A DNA stretch of 50,254 nucleotides, taken from NCBI RefSeq assembly GCF_000157915.1, contig NZ_EQ973635.1:171020-221273 (forward strand), written 5' to 3'. Positions 25,078 through 33,187 of the stretch are shown piece by piece. Positions within the stretch are counted from its first letter, which is position 1. Each line of letters opens with the position of its first letter. The position numbers and the translations under genes were made by a program. The DNA is from Phocaeicola coprophilus DSM 18228 = JCM 13818 (GTDB lineage Bacteria > Bacteroidota > Bacteroidia > Bacteroidales > Bacteroidaceae). The notes beneath the pieces were generated by a model, which worked only from the letters and a program-made list of their open reading frames with translations, did not search any database and was not told the origin of the DNA.

Positions 25078-26457
25078 TTATTTTATCTTTTTCCGGTAAT
25101 CATCTGCCAGAGCAATCACCCGCTTGACAAAATTATAGGTTTCCGTCCCACGGAAATAACCGTTCTTACATACCGGATCCTGATAAAATTCCTCATTGCT
25201 TTTCAGAAGCATATAGTGTGCCACATGATGCTCCCAGACCGTGCTGCTCCGGCCATATTTCTCTGACAAAGCCATCGCATCAGTCACGTGACCGACTCCC
25301 GCATTATAGGCAGCCAGAACAAACTTCACCTGCTCGTCCTTGTCTTTTACCTTTCCGAAAGACTGCTGCAAGGCCGCAATATACTTAACCGCTGCTTTGA
25401 CACTTTCTTCAGGATCCTGTTCTTTTCCGGCCGGAACTCCGAAAGAACGGGCCGTAGCCGGCATCAACTGCATCAGTCCTTTTGCTCCGGCCCACGACAC
25501 AGCTTTCGGATCAAAGTTTGATTCCACGTAAGCCAACGACGCAAGCAGACGCCAGTCCCATCCGATTTCTTTGGCATAAGTCCGGAATAGCTGATCGAAA
25601 TGTGAAATGCGTCCATCCTTTAAAGACAGAATCGTGCCATGCGGAACATGCTTGTTAAGTTCAAAGTATCGTTTGGCGCTGGCCTTAAATTCCGGCGAGT
25701 TGATATTCTCCTTGTGCCATTTGTCCGCAGCCTGTGCCAGCAGGGGTGAAGACTTCCGGACAGCCCATGAAGCACGCTGGTCGAAACTGATGGCCAGCCC
25801 TATATTCAGGTTCGGGTAATAGGTACGGTTGATCTTCGCGAGTTCATCCGTAGAAACGGTATAGTCAATCTTGCCTTCTGCCACCCAGGAAATCAGTTCT
25901 TCCGCCGAAATACTGTCAGCAGCAATCGTATGGATCTGTATGCCTCCTCCCAGTTCTTTGTCCAGGTTGATCAGACGTTCCTGATACTTTCCGGGCTGTA
26001 CATATACCTCCTTGCCCACCAGCTGGGTAACATTCTTCAAGGCATCCTTCCCTTTCCGCTGCACCACCACCTGATGAGTGATATTGGCCTCGCCGCAATA
26101 AATCACACTGTCTTTCAGGGCATTCGTCACCGGCAGATTATAGGCGATCAGGTCTCCTTCGCCATTCAGAAGCTGACGGACCAGTTCTTCCGTGTTTTTC
26201 ACGACCTTCAATTTCAGCTTGACGCCCAATGAAGCCGCGAACTGCTGAGCCAGTTCATACTGGAATCCCATCGGTTCACCCCGATAATTGAAATAGGAAG
26301 TGGAACCGTTGACCGTCAGTACCACCAGCTCTCCCCGGTCAATGATTTGCGGCAAATCATTCTCCTCACCCGTTTCTTCCGAATGATTCGAACCGGAATG
26401 GCAGGCCAGCAGACAGCCTATCAGCAGACACAGACAGCATAACCTCCCCCACTTCAT
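25078..26457 (-). CDS. MltF-like membrane-bound lytic murein transglycosylase
   Basis: A 459-residue lipoprotein (lipobox LLAC, Cys19) that cleaves peptidoglycan glycan strands to anhydromuropeptides. Residues ~36-275 form a periplasmic solute-binding (SBP_bac_3-like) domain beginning IIDRGELVVLTVNG. Residues ~285-430 are the lysozyme-like SLT domain with catalytic Glu312 in AYVESNFDP, then GAKGLMQLMPATA and FVLAAYNAGVGHV. This order and length match MltF (E. coli ~518 residues). Its start overlaps the udk stop by 4 nt, so the two are cotranscribed. Confidence 0.93.
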   Translation of the reverse strand: MKWGRLCCLCLLIGCLLACHSGSNHSEETGEENDLPQIIDRGELVVLTVNGSTSYFNYRGEPMGFQYELAQQFAASLGVKLKLKVVKNTEELVRQLLNGEGDLIAYNLPVTNALKDSVIYCGEANITHQVVVQRKGKDALKNVTQLVGKEVYVQPGKYQERLINLDKELGGGIQIHTIAADSISAEELISWVAEGKIDYTVSTDELAKINRTYYPNLNIGLAISFDQRASWAVRKSSPLLAQAADKWHKENINSPEFKASAKRYFELNKHVPHGTILSLKDGRISHFDQLFRTYAKEIGWDWRLLASLAYVESNFDPKAVSWAGAKGLMQLMPATARSFGVPAGKEQDPEESVKAAVKYIAALQQSFGKVKDKDEQVKFVLAAYNAGVGHVTDAMALSEKYGRSSTVWEHHVAHYMLLKSNEEFYQDPVCKNGYFRGTETYNFVKRVIALADDYRKKIK

Positions 26458-27077
26458 CGGCCGACGATCTTCTCAATATACATTTTCAGGATTTCAATGG
26501 CCTTCCGGTTATGACCTCCCTGAGGAATGATCAGGTCGGCAATGCGTTTGGCAGGCTCTATAAATTCCAGGTGCATGGGCTTAAGCACCTTTACATAACG
26601 TTCCATCACCGCTTCGGCCGTCCGTCCGCGTTCCACGACATCCCGCTGGATCACCCGAATCAGGCGTTCGTCCGGATCAGCATCCACAAAAATACGCAAG
26701 TCCATCAGTTCACACAGTTTCCGGTCGCTCAAAGCCAGAATCCCTTCAATAATCACCACCTTGCGCGGCTCTACATGGACAGTTTCCGGCTGACGGGTAC
26801 AGGTCAGGAAAGAATAAACCGGCTGTTCGATCGCCTCTCCGCGACGCAACATCTCGATGTGCTGCGAAAGCAGTTCCCAGTCGAATGCATTCGGATGGTC
26901 AAAGTTAATGTCCTGACGCTTTTCCACAGGGACATGGCTGCTGTCCTTATAGTATGAATCCAAAGGAAGGATTACCACTTCATCTTTCGACAGACTCTCT
27001 ACAATCTTTCTCACTACAGTTGTTTTTCCGGAGCCTGTACCTCCTGCAATTCCGATGATAATCATAGCATATTTCAA
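26454..27077 (-). CDS. udk: Uridine kinase
   Basis: A 207-residue cytosolic pyrimidine-salvage enzyme that phosphorylates uridine and cytidine with ATP or GTP. It shows the P-loop GGTGSGKTT at residues 12-20, the substrate strand LPLDSYYKD, NFDHPNAFDW, VIIEGILAL and the lid RRDVVERGRT-like QRDVVERGRT. MIIIG at 27065 is an equally good start. It is first in an operon with the MltF-like transglycosylase. The minus-strand TATTTTTG at 27106-27113 is a plausible -7 box. Confidence 0.95.
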   Translation of the reverse strand: MKYAMIIIGIAGGTGSGKTTVVRKIVESLSKDEVVILPLDSYYKDSSHVPVEKRQDINFDHPNAFDWELLSQHIEMLRRGEAIEQPVYSFLTCTRQPETVHVEPRKVVIIEGILALSDRKLCELMDLRIFVDADPDERLIRVIQRDVVERGRTAEAVMERYVKVLKPMHLEFIEPAKRIADLIIPQGGHNRKAIEILKMYIEKIVGR

Positions 27078-27087
27078 TTATTAATTA

Positions 27088-27095
27088 TACATTTG
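27088..27095 (+). promoter_or_regulatory. -7 element for the Dabb gene
   Basis: TACATTTG is an exact TAnnTTTG match, about 43 nt before ATG 27138. It overlaps the region of the opposing udk promoter. Confidence 0.45.
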
Positions 27096-27137
27096 CAATG
27101 TTATACAAAAATACGATAATTCATAAAAAAAACAACT

Positions 27138-27443
27138 ATGGTCAAGCACATTGTTTTATTCAAATTGAAAGAAAGTCTCCCTCAGGAGGAAAAACTAGAC
27201 ATCATGAACCGTTTCAAAGCAGCCATCGAGGCCCTGCCCTCCAAGATAAGTGTCATCCGGAAGATCTTTGTCGGTCTTAACTGTAATGCCGATGAAAAGT
27301 GGGACATCTGTCTGGAAAGTGAATTCGACAGCCTGAAAGACGTCAGCTTCTATGCCCAGCACCCCGATCATCTGGCTGCAGCCGGAATCCTGAAAGAGGC
27401 CAAGGAAGACCGCGCATGTGTGGATTACGAAGTTTTTTCCTAA
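27138..27443 (+). CDS. Dabb (stress-responsive A/B barrel) family protein
   Basis: A 101-residue small dimeric alpha-beta barrel protein. The Dabb signature is clear: MVKHIVLFKLKE at the start, then IEALPSKI near the middle, ESEFDSLKDVSFYAQHPDHL, and a final ACVDYEV. Members of this family serve varied roles, from stress response to polyketide cyclisation; the role here is unknown. It stands alone between udk and the his operon promoter, and its stop codon lies 7 bp before the his -33 box. Confidence 0.87.
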   Translation: MVKHIVLFKLKESLPQEEKLDIMNRFKAAIEALPSKISVIRKIFVGLNCNADEKWDICLESEFDSLKDVSFYAQHPDHLAAAGILKEAKEDRACVDYEVFS

Positions 27444-27449
27444 AAAATA

Positions 27450-27481
27450 TTTGGATTTTTAATTTGTAGTCTCTACTTTTG
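27450..27481 (+). promoter_or_regulatory. his operon promoter
   Basis: TTTG (27450-27453), a 20-nt spacer, and TACTTTTG (27474-27481) exactly match the Bacteroidetes TTTG-N19/21-TAnnTTTG consensus. Transcription should begin about 7 nt further on, leaving a ~165-nt leader before hisG. Confidence 0.8.
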
Positions 27482-27505
27482 TGGAAACTAAAAGAAAAAA
27501 GAACC

Positions 27506-27565
27506 ATGATTTTTACAGCTACACATCATCACCACCATCATCATTACCTAACGAATGAACGGTAG
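27506..27565 (+). CDS. hisL: his operon leader peptide (seven consecutive His codons)
   Basis: A 19-residue peptide from ATG 27506 to TAG 27563-27565. It begins MIFTAT, continues with seven His codons (27524-27544), and ends YLTNER. Ribosome stalling at the His run when charged tRNA-His is scarce should favour an antiterminator over the hairpin at 27594-27630. This is the classic design of histidine attenuation (E. coli HisL also has seven His in a row). The peptide was found directly in the leader between the his promoter and hisG. Confidence 0.93.
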   Translation: MIFTATHHHHHHHYLTNER

Positions 27566-27593
27566 GCTGACGACGCGTGTAGTTAACTGATAC

Positions 27594-27637
27594 AAGAGGC
27601 TTGCTGTTATATATTGACGGTAAGCCTCTTTTTTTAC
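27594..27637 (+). terminator. his attenuator
   Basis: AAGAGGCTT (27594-27602) pairs with AAGCCTCTT (27622-27630), extended by two more pairs, and runs directly into a T-tract. It lies 29 nt after the leader-peptide stop and 18 nt before hisG. An upstream segment with TGTA...TACA around TTAACT could form the competing fold. Confidence 0.88.
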
Positions 27638-27654
27638 ATTTAAAATTTCATACT

Positions 27655-28506
27655 ATGCTAAGAATCGCTGTACAATCCAAAGGTCGTCTGTTCGAAGACA
27701 CAATGACTCTTCTCGCCGAAGCAGACATCAAGCTGTCCACTTCGAAACGTACGTTGCTCACCCAGTCCTCCAACTTTCCGGTAGAGGTGTTGTTCCTGCG
27801 TGACGACGATATCCCGCAATGCGTTGCCAGCGGAGTGGCCGATCTGGGAATCGTAGGTGAAAATGAATTCGTAGAACGGGCTGAAGAAGCCGACATCGCC
27901 TACCGCCTGGGATTCAGCAAATGCCGCCTCTCACTGGCCATCCCAAAAGAAACAGAATACAACGGACCGGAATGGTTCAACGGAAAGAAAATAGCTACGT
28001 CCTATCCGGGCATCCTGCAAAGCTATCTCGAAAAGAACCAGATCAAGGCAGATATCCACGTCATTACCGGATCGGTGGAAATTGCTCCGGGAATCGGACT
28101 GGCCGATGCAATCTTCGATATCGTAAGTTCCGGATCTACCCTCATCAGCAACAACCTGAAAGAAGTGGAAGTGGTGATGAAAAGCGAAGCCCTGCTCATT
28201 GCCAACAAGCAGCTCAGCGAAGAGAAGCAGGAAATCCTGAACGAACTGATCTTCCGCATACAGGCCGTACAGGCAGCTGAAGAAAAGAAATACGTGCTGA
28301 TGAACGTACCGACCGACAAGATCGATGCCATTCTGGAAGTATTGCCCGGTATCAAAAGCCCGACCATCATGCCGCTGGCCACCGAAGGATGGAGCAGCAT
28401 TCATACGGTGCTCGACCAGAAACGCTTCTGGGACATTATCGGAAAGCTGAAGGCCATCGGTGCACAAGGCATATTGGTTCTTCCCATCGAAAAAATGATT
28501 ATCTGA
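27655..28506 (+). CDS. hisG: ATP phosphoribosyltransferase (long form)
   Basis: Catalyses the first step of histidine synthesis, ATP + PRPP to phosphoribosyl-ATP. It has 283 residues from ATG 27655 (MLRIAVQSKGRL); an in-frame extension upstream would translate the attenuator itself and is rejected. It shows QSKGRLFED, GVADLGIVGEN, and the PRPP loop IFDIVSSGSTL. A C-terminal regulatory ACT-like domain (~210-283, KKYVLMNVPTDKID, SPTIMPL) makes this the long, HisZ-independent form that is feedback-inhibited by histidine. It is first in hisG-hisD-hisC-hisB and controlled by the attenuator. Confidence 0.96.
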   Translation: MLRIAVQSKGRLFEDTMTLLAEADIKLSTSKRTLLTQSSNFPVEVLFLRDDDIPQCVASGVADLGIVGENEFVERAEEADIAYRLGFSKCRLSLAIPKETEYNGPEWFNGKKIATSYPGILQSYLEKNQIKADIHVITGSVEIAPGIGLADAIFDIVSSGSTLISNNLKEVEVVMKSEALLIANKQLSEEKQEILNELIFRIQAVQAAEEKKYVLMNVPTDKIDAILEVLPGIKSPTIMPLATEGWSSIHTVLDQKRFWDIIGKLKAIGAQGILVLPIEKMII

Positions 28507-28529
28507 CATTTACCTTATTCCATACAACT

Positions 28530-29813
28530 ATGAACATCATCCGATACCCCAATCCCGACGAATGGGATGCATTACTGAAACGTCCGACCTTAAATTCAGA
28601 AGACCTGAACGAGACGGTACGCGAAATTCTGAACCGCGTCCGCACGGAAGGCGACAAGGCCGTACGTGACTGCGAAGAACAGTTTGACAAAGTCCGTCTG
28701 GACAATCTTCAGGTAACGCCCGAAGAATTTGACGAGGCTGAAAAGCTGACCAGCATCGAACTGAAGGCAGCCATCCTGCTGGCTTTGAATAACATCAAGA
28801 CTTTCCATTCCGCACAACGCTTTGAAACCAAAAAGGTAACGACACTGCCTGGAGTAACCTGCTGGCAGAAAGCCGTAGCCATTGAGAAGGTGGGACTCTA
28901 TATACCGGGCGGCATGGCTCCCCTGTTTTCTACGGTACTGATGCTGGCTACACCGGCACAGATTGCCGGATGCAAGGAAATTATCCTTTGCACACCTCCC
29001 GACAGAGAAGGCAAAATTCATCCTGCCATTCTGTATGCAGCCAAGGTAGCGGGAGTAACCCGGGTATTCAAGATCGGAGGTGTACAGGCTATCGGTGCCA
29101 TGGCTTACGGCACCACAACCGTTCCCAAAGTCTACAAGATTTTCGGACCGGGCAACCAGTATGTCACCGCCGCCAAGCAGCAGGTTTCACTCCGGGACGT
29201 GGCTATCGACATGCCGGCAGGACCGTCGGAAGTAGCCGTTCTGGCAGATGAAACGGCAAATCCCACTTTCGTTGCCGCCGACCTTCTTTCACAGGCAGAG
29301 CACGGAAGAGACAGCCAGTCTCTGCTGATCACAACTTCCGAAAGCCTGTTGGAACAAACGGCTCAGGAAGTGGAACGCCAGCTGCAGGCACTCCCGCGCA
29401 AGGAAATAGCTTCCTGTTCACTGGATCACAGCAAACTGATTCTGGTGAAGAACACGGAAGAAGCTCTGCAAATGGTGAACCGTTACGCTCCAGAACACCT
29501 GATCATCGAAACCAGAGACTACGCAGAACTCGCAGAAAAGGTAGTCAATGCAGGATCCGTATTTCTGGGTTCCTACTCTCCCGAAAGTGCAGGCGACTAT
29601 GCATCAGGCACGAACCACACGCTTCCGACCAACGGTTATGCCCGCGCTTACAGCGGTGTAAGTCTGGACAGCTTTATCCGGAAGATCACTTTCCAGGAAG
29701 TAACTCAGGAAGGAATCCGTACCATCGGCCCGGCTATTGAGATCATGGCTGCCAATGAATATTTGGATGCACACAAGAATGCGATTACCGTACGTTTAAC
29801 AGACAAAAAATAA
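28530..29813 (+). CDS. hisD: Histidinol dehydrogenase
   Basis: Performs the last two steps of histidine synthesis, histidinol to histidine with two NAD+. It has 427 residues from ATG 28530 (MNIIRYPNPDEWDALL); an open extension upstream overlaps hisG and is not used. Motifs are YIPGGMAPLFSTVLM, FGPGNQYVTAAKQ, DMPAGPSEVAVLAD, DLLSQAEHGRDSQS (zinc and catalytic region), YAPEHLI and the late GDYASGTNHTLPT. It lies 23 nt after hisG in the same operon. Confidence 0.97.
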   Translation: MNIIRYPNPDEWDALLKRPTLNSEDLNETVREILNRVRTEGDKAVRDCEEQFDKVRLDNLQVTPEEFDEAEKLTSIELKAAILLALNNIKTFHSAQRFETKKVTTLPGVTCWQKAVAIEKVGLYIPGGMAPLFSTVLMLATPAQIAGCKEIILCTPPDREGKIHPAILYAAKVAGVTRVFKIGGVQAIGAMAYGTTTVPKVYKIFGPGNQYVTAAKQQVSLRDVAIDMPAGPSEVAVLADETANPTFVAADLLSQAEHGRDSQSLLITTSESLLEQTAQEVERQLQALPRKEIASCSLDHSKLILVKNTEEALQMVNRYAPEHLIIETRDYAELAEKVVNAGSVFLGSYSPESAGDYASGTNHTLPTNGYARAYSGVSLDSFIRKITFQEVTQEGIRTIGPAIEIMAANEYLDAHKNAITVRLTDKK

Positions 29814-29816
29814 ATC

Positions 29817-30857
29817 ATGAAAGACTTGCAAGAACTGGTGCGTCCGAACATCCTCGCCCTGAAGCCGTATTCATCTGCACGCGATGAATACAAAGGCATT
29901 GAGGCTTCCGTGTTTCTGGACGCCAACGAAAATCCTTATAACAATCCCAACAACCGTTATCCGGATCCGTTGCAGAATGAGCTGAAAGCCCTGATCGCAC
30001 CGATTAAAGGAGTGCGTGAGGAACAGATCTTCCTGGGTAACGGAAGCGATGAAGGCATTGACCTGGTCTACCGCATCTTCTGCCGTCCGGGAACAGACAA
30101 TGTGGTAGCCATCGACCCGACTTACGGCATGTATCAGGTTTGTGCCGACATCAACGATGTGGAATACCGTAAAGTAAAGCTTGACGAGCATTTCCAGTTC
30201 AGGGCAGCAGACCTGCTGGCTGCAGCCGACGAGCAGACCAAACTGATGTTTCTCTGTTCGCCCAACAACCCGACCGGCAACGATCTGAGCCACGAGGAAA
30301 TCCTGACACTGCTCCGGCAGTTCCAGGGAATTGTCATCGTCGACGAAGCCTATGCAGACTTTTCCGAGGCTCCGTCTTTCCTGTCCCGGCTGGACGAGTT
30401 TCCCAATCTGATCGTGCTTCAGACTTTTTCCAAAGCCTGGGGATGTGCAGCAATCCGACTGGGCATGGCCTTTGCCAGCCCCGAAATCATCGGACTGATG
30501 AACAAGATCAAATATCCCTACAACGTCAACCGCCTTACCCAGCAGGAAGCCATCCATATGCTGTACAAGCATCCGCAAGTGCTGCAATGGATCAAATCCC
30601 TGCAGGAAGAACGTACCCGCATGATGGAAGAATTCCGGAAACTGCCTTGCTGCCAGACCATCTTCCCTACGGATGCCAATTTCTTCCTGACGCGGGTAAC
30701 GGACGCCAATGCCATCTATAATTACTTGGTTCATCAGGGAATCATCGTGCGCAACCGTACACACGTCAGCCTCTGTCACGACTGTCTGCGAATCACCATC
30801 GGAACGCGGCCGGAAAACAACGCCCTGCTGGAAGCATTGAGAGAATATAAAGCCTAG
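29817..30857 (+). CDS. hisC: Histidinol-phosphate aminotransferase
   Basis: A PLP enzyme that turns imidazole-acetol phosphate plus glutamate into histidinol phosphate. It has 346 residues. It shows [17 protein letters not shown], the [11 protein letters not shown] loop, [22 protein letters not shown] (Asp of the PLP ring), and the Schiff-base lysine in [24 protein letters not shown] near the end binds substrate phosphate. It starts 3 nt after the hisD stop, which implies translational coupling. Confidence 0.97.
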   Translation: MKDLQELVRPNILALKPYSSARDEYKGIEASVFLDANENPYNNPNNRYPDPLQNELKALIAPIKGVREEQIFLGNGSDEGIDLVYRIFCRPGTDNVVAIDPTYGMYQVCADINDVEYRKVKLDEHFQFRAADLLAAADEQTKLMFLCSPNNPTGNDLSHEEILTLLRQFQGIVIVDEAYADFSEAPSFLSRLDEFPNLIVLQTFSKAWGCAAIRLGMAFASPEIIGLMNKIKYPYNVNRLTQQEAIHMLYKHPQVLQWIKSLQEERTRMMEEFRKLPCCQTIFPTDANFFLTRVTDANAIYNYLVHQGIIVRNRTHVSLCHDCLRITIGTRPENNALLEALREYKA

Positions 30858-30867
30858 AACAACGCCT

Positions 30868-31989
30868 ATGAAAAAAGTCTTATTCATCGACCGCGACGGA
30901 ACACTTGTCATCGAACCGCCCATAGACTATCAGCTGGATGCCTTCGAAAAACTGGAATTCTATCCGAAGGTGTTCCGCAATCTCTACTTCATCCGGCATA
31001 AACTGGACTTCGAGTTTGTCATGGTGACCAATCAGGATGGACTGGGGACTCCGTCTTTTCCCGAAACAGACTTCTGGCCCGTGCACAACCTGATCATGAA
31101 GAGTCTGGAAAACGAAGGCATTACTTTCGACCGGGTGCTGATCGACCGGAGCTTCCCCGAGGACAACGCGCCGACCCGGAAACCGCGCACGGGCATGCTG
31201 ACCGACTACCTCAACAATCCGGAATACGACCTGAGTGCCAGCTTTGTGATTGGCGACCGGGCAACCGACGTGGAACTGGCCCGGAACCTGGGCTGCAAGG
31301 CCATCCTCCTGCAGGACAACAAGGATCTGCTGAAGGAAAAGGATCTGGAGGATGTATGCGTGCTGGCCACCCGCGACTGGGACCGCGTGGCTGAATTCCT
31401 CTTTGCCGGAGAACGGATTGCGGAAGAACGCCGGACTACCAGGGAAACAGACATCTATATCCGCGTCAATCTGGACGGAAACGGAACCTGCGACATCCAT
31501 ACCGGACTGGGATTCTTCGACCACATGCTCGAACAGATCGGCAAACACGGAGGCATGGATCTGACCATTCACACGAAAGGAGATCTGGAAGTGGACGAAC
31601 ACCACACCATCGAAGATACGGCCATCTGCCTGGGAAGCTGCCTCCGAAAGGCACTGGGTGACAAGCGGGGCATCGAACGATACGGCTTCTGCCTGCCCAT
31701 GGACGACTGTCTCTGCCAGGTGGCACTCGATTTCGGAGGACGTGCATGGCTTGTCTGGGATGCTGAATTCAAACGGGAACGCATCGGAGACATGCCGACC
31801 GAAATGTTCCTTCATTTCTTCAAGTCGTTCAGCGACGCCGCAGCCATGAACCTGAATATCCAGGCGAGCGGCACTAACGAGCACCACAAGATTGAAGGCA
31901 TCTTCAAGGCTCTGGCCCGAAGCATCCGGATGGCTGCCCGAAGGGATATCCACCATTACGAAATTCCTTCCAGCAAAGGCTGCATCTGA
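30868..31989 (+). CDS. hisB: Bifunctional histidinol-phosphatase/imidazoleglycerol-phosphate dehydratase
   Basis: A 373-residue fusion enzyme for two histidine steps. Residues 1-~170 are a HAD phosphatase with nucleophile Asp8 and Asp10 in [23 protein letters not shown] and [13 protein letters not shown]. Residues ~190-373 are the IGP dehydratase with the Mn-binding His clusters [14 protein letters not shown] and [10 protein letters not shown], and the second site [17 protein letters not shown]. The gene ends with a 20-bp-stem terminator. The rest of the pathway (hisA, F, H, IE) is not in the window. Confidence 0.97.
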   Translation: MKKVLFIDRDGTLVIEPPIDYQLDAFEKLEFYPKVFRNLYFIRHKLDFEFVMVTNQDGLGTPSFPETDFWPVHNLIMKSLENEGITFDRVLIDRSFPEDNAPTRKPRTGMLTDYLNNPEYDLSASFVIGDRATDVELARNLGCKAILLQDNKDLLKEKDLEDVCVLATRDWDRVAEFLFAGERIAEERRTTRETDIYIRVNLDGNGTCDIHTGLGFFDHMLEQIGKHGGMDLTIHTKGDLEVDEHHTIEDTAICLGSCLRKALGDKRGIERYGFCLPMDDCLCQVALDFGGRAWLVWDAEFKRERIGDMPTEMFLHFFKSFSDAAAMNLNIQASGTNEHHKIEGIFKALARSIRMAARRDIHHYEIPSSKGCI

Positions 31990-32000
31990 CACAGCCTCCA

Positions 32001-32058
32001 ACAGAAATGCCGGTTACGCATGTGAAAGAACCTGTGCGTAACCGGCATTTCTGTTTTC
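32001..32058 (+). terminator. his operon terminator
   Basis: A perfect 20-bp stem (32001-32020 with 32035-32054) has a 14-nt loop and is followed by T residues, 12 nt after the hisB stop. Confidence 0.93.
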
Positions 32059-32089
32059 CTTTCATCACCCGGAAGACTTCTGCATTCAA

Positions 32090-32109
32090 AAAAAGCCGCC
32101 GGGCTTTTT
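32090..32109. terminator. Bidirectional terminator between hisB and the LuxR gene
   Basis: AAAAAGCC and GGCTTTTT form an 8-bp stem around the tetraloop GCCG. It can act on the plus strand after his and on the minus strand after the LuxR gene. Confidence 0.75.
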
Positions 32110-32305
32110 AAAAAACGTTTCGACGTTTCAGGGAAAAGAATTCGGGCTTTTCATCAAAAGAATTCGACGTTTTTTCCGGCCGGAATCGTGCGGTCATTGA
32201 AGCCGAATCGAGCGGTCGTTGCAGCTCAATCGAGCGGTCGTTGGGGCCCGATCGAGCGGTCGTTTTTTTGCATTGACCAGTCAATGCGAAGGTATCGTGC
32301 GGTCA
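32107..32305. repeat. Dense intergenic repeat block with 22-bp tandem units
   Basis: The 331-bp gap between hisB and the LuxR gene holds no gene. After the terminators come a T/A-tract element (AAAACGTTTCGACG, then AAAAGAATTCG twice) and the 12-bp palindrome TTCCGGCCGGAA (32174-32185). Units of exactly 22 bp then start at 32184, 32206, 32228 and 32250, sharing ATCG[AT]GCGGTC[AG]TT with variable ends. An 8-bp hairpin, GCATTGAC/GTCAATGC, lies at 32270-32287. A fifth core (ATCGTGCGGTC) is at 32294, about two periods further on. Confidence 0.8.
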
Positions 32306-32320
32306 CTTCCCGCCCTTCAT

Positions 32321-33109
32321 TCAGAAGAGGTCCAGCTCCCTGGCTACCCGGCACGCTTCGATGGAATTACTCACCCGAAGTTTCTTCAGAATCTCCTGCC
32401 GGTGCCGGCTGACCGTATTCACGCTGATGGAAAGCTGTTCGGCAATGGTCTTGCTCATCATTCCCTGATCAATCAGCCGGAGCACCTGCTTCTCCCTCTC
32501 GGTCAGGATACTTCCTGCATGGCATTTTTCCAGTCTTCTGACTTGTCCCGTCACCGCATGTACCACCACACAACCTTCCGGAAACTCCGTAAGCAACGGG
32601 TTATACAGGCACAGGGCAAGCCACAAGCCACGGTCCCAGGGAGCGGGTACATAAAACATCCGATGCAATGCGGGCTGATAATTGCCCGAATCATCCCGCA
32701 TTCTCAGGCGGCTTGACAGATAATAATCCTTCCGGTTCTTCTCCGGAAGACGGCTGATCCAATGAAGAAAACGCAGCTCCTGCAAATACTTCTCATGCAA
32801 GTCATCCGGATGGATCAGGCGGAGGATATTCTCTTCCCAGATGGAATCCACCTGCTCAGCAGAAACGCTGCCGGCCAGCCCCAGCGTCCGGGCAAAGCCG
32901 CCATAATAGATATAACTGAAGTCCGAACGCATATCGCTCAACACGGCAACAGCATTCTCCATCACCGCATACCCCCGCGCAATGCCTTTGTACATTTCGA
33001 GTTCTTCCTGATACGCGGCTTTTCCCCGAGGAATAAAATCCTGCTTCAACAACTTTCTGTTCAGTTTATCTACAATGTCCATACCGATAAAATGGTTATT
33101 AATAATCAT
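32321..33109 (-). CDS. LuxR-type helix-turn-helix transcriptional regulator
   Basis: A 262-residue one-component regulator. The N-terminal ~190 residues look PAS-like (EENILRLIHPDDLHEKYL) and may sense a ligand. The C-terminal ~60 residues are a LuxR/NarL HTH: LTEREKQVLRLIDQGMMSKT, then IAEQLSISVNTVSRHRQEIL and KKLRVSN. A second ATG at 33082 (MDIVDKLN) is a possible start. It is divergent from the DUF1349 gene with back-to-back -7 boxes, which suggests that it controls that gene and itself. The ligand is unknown. Confidence 0.87.
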   Translation of the reverse strand: MIINNHFIGMDIVDKLNRKLLKQDFIPRGKAAYQEELEMYKGIARGYAVMENAVAVLSDMRSDFSYIYYGGFARTLGLAGSVSAEQVDSIWEENILRLIHPDDLHEKYLQELRFLHWISRLPEKNRKDYYLSSRLRMRDDSGNYQPALHRMFYVPAPWDRGLWLALCLYNPLLTEFPEGCVVVHAVTGQVRRLEKCHAGSILTEREKQVLRLIDQGMMSKTIAEQLSISVNTVSRHRQEILKKLRVSNSIEACRVARELDLF

Positions 33110-33147
33110 TGCACGTCCTGCTTCAGGATGCTACCTTTGCAAAAGTA
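33109..33147. promoter_or_regulatory. Overlapping divergent promoters with abutting -7 boxes
   Basis: On the plus strand TTGC (33109-33112), 19 nt, then TACCTTTG (33132-33139) drives the DUF1349 gene. On the minus strand TACTTTTG occupies 33140-33147 and would drive the LuxR gene. The two boxes touch head-on, so their polymerases should exclude each other. Confidence 0.6.
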
Positions 33148-33187
33148 ATCAAAAAAGAATCATAATTCAGACTAACCAACAAGCAAG

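Noticed and set aside
27524..27544. A run of seven CAT/CAC codons that looks like a cloning-vector His tag
   Set aside because: It lies in a short leader peptide directly between a consensus promoter and the hisG attenuator, so it is a natural regulatory sequence and not vector contamination.
27601..27654. Extended N-terminus of hisG from the frame opening at 27601
   Set aside because: It would translate through the attenuator T-run, and MLRIAVQSKGRL at 27655 is the usual HisG start.
30880..32001. A 373-codon open frame on the minus strand opposite hisB
   Set aside because: It is antisense to a gene with clear HisB motifs and has no family resemblance, so it arises from codon bias.
32184..32305. 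Regular repeats that might be a CRISPR array
   Set aside because: The units are adjacent 22-bp tandem copies with 8-bp variable ends, there are no 30-bp spacers, and no cas genes are nearby.
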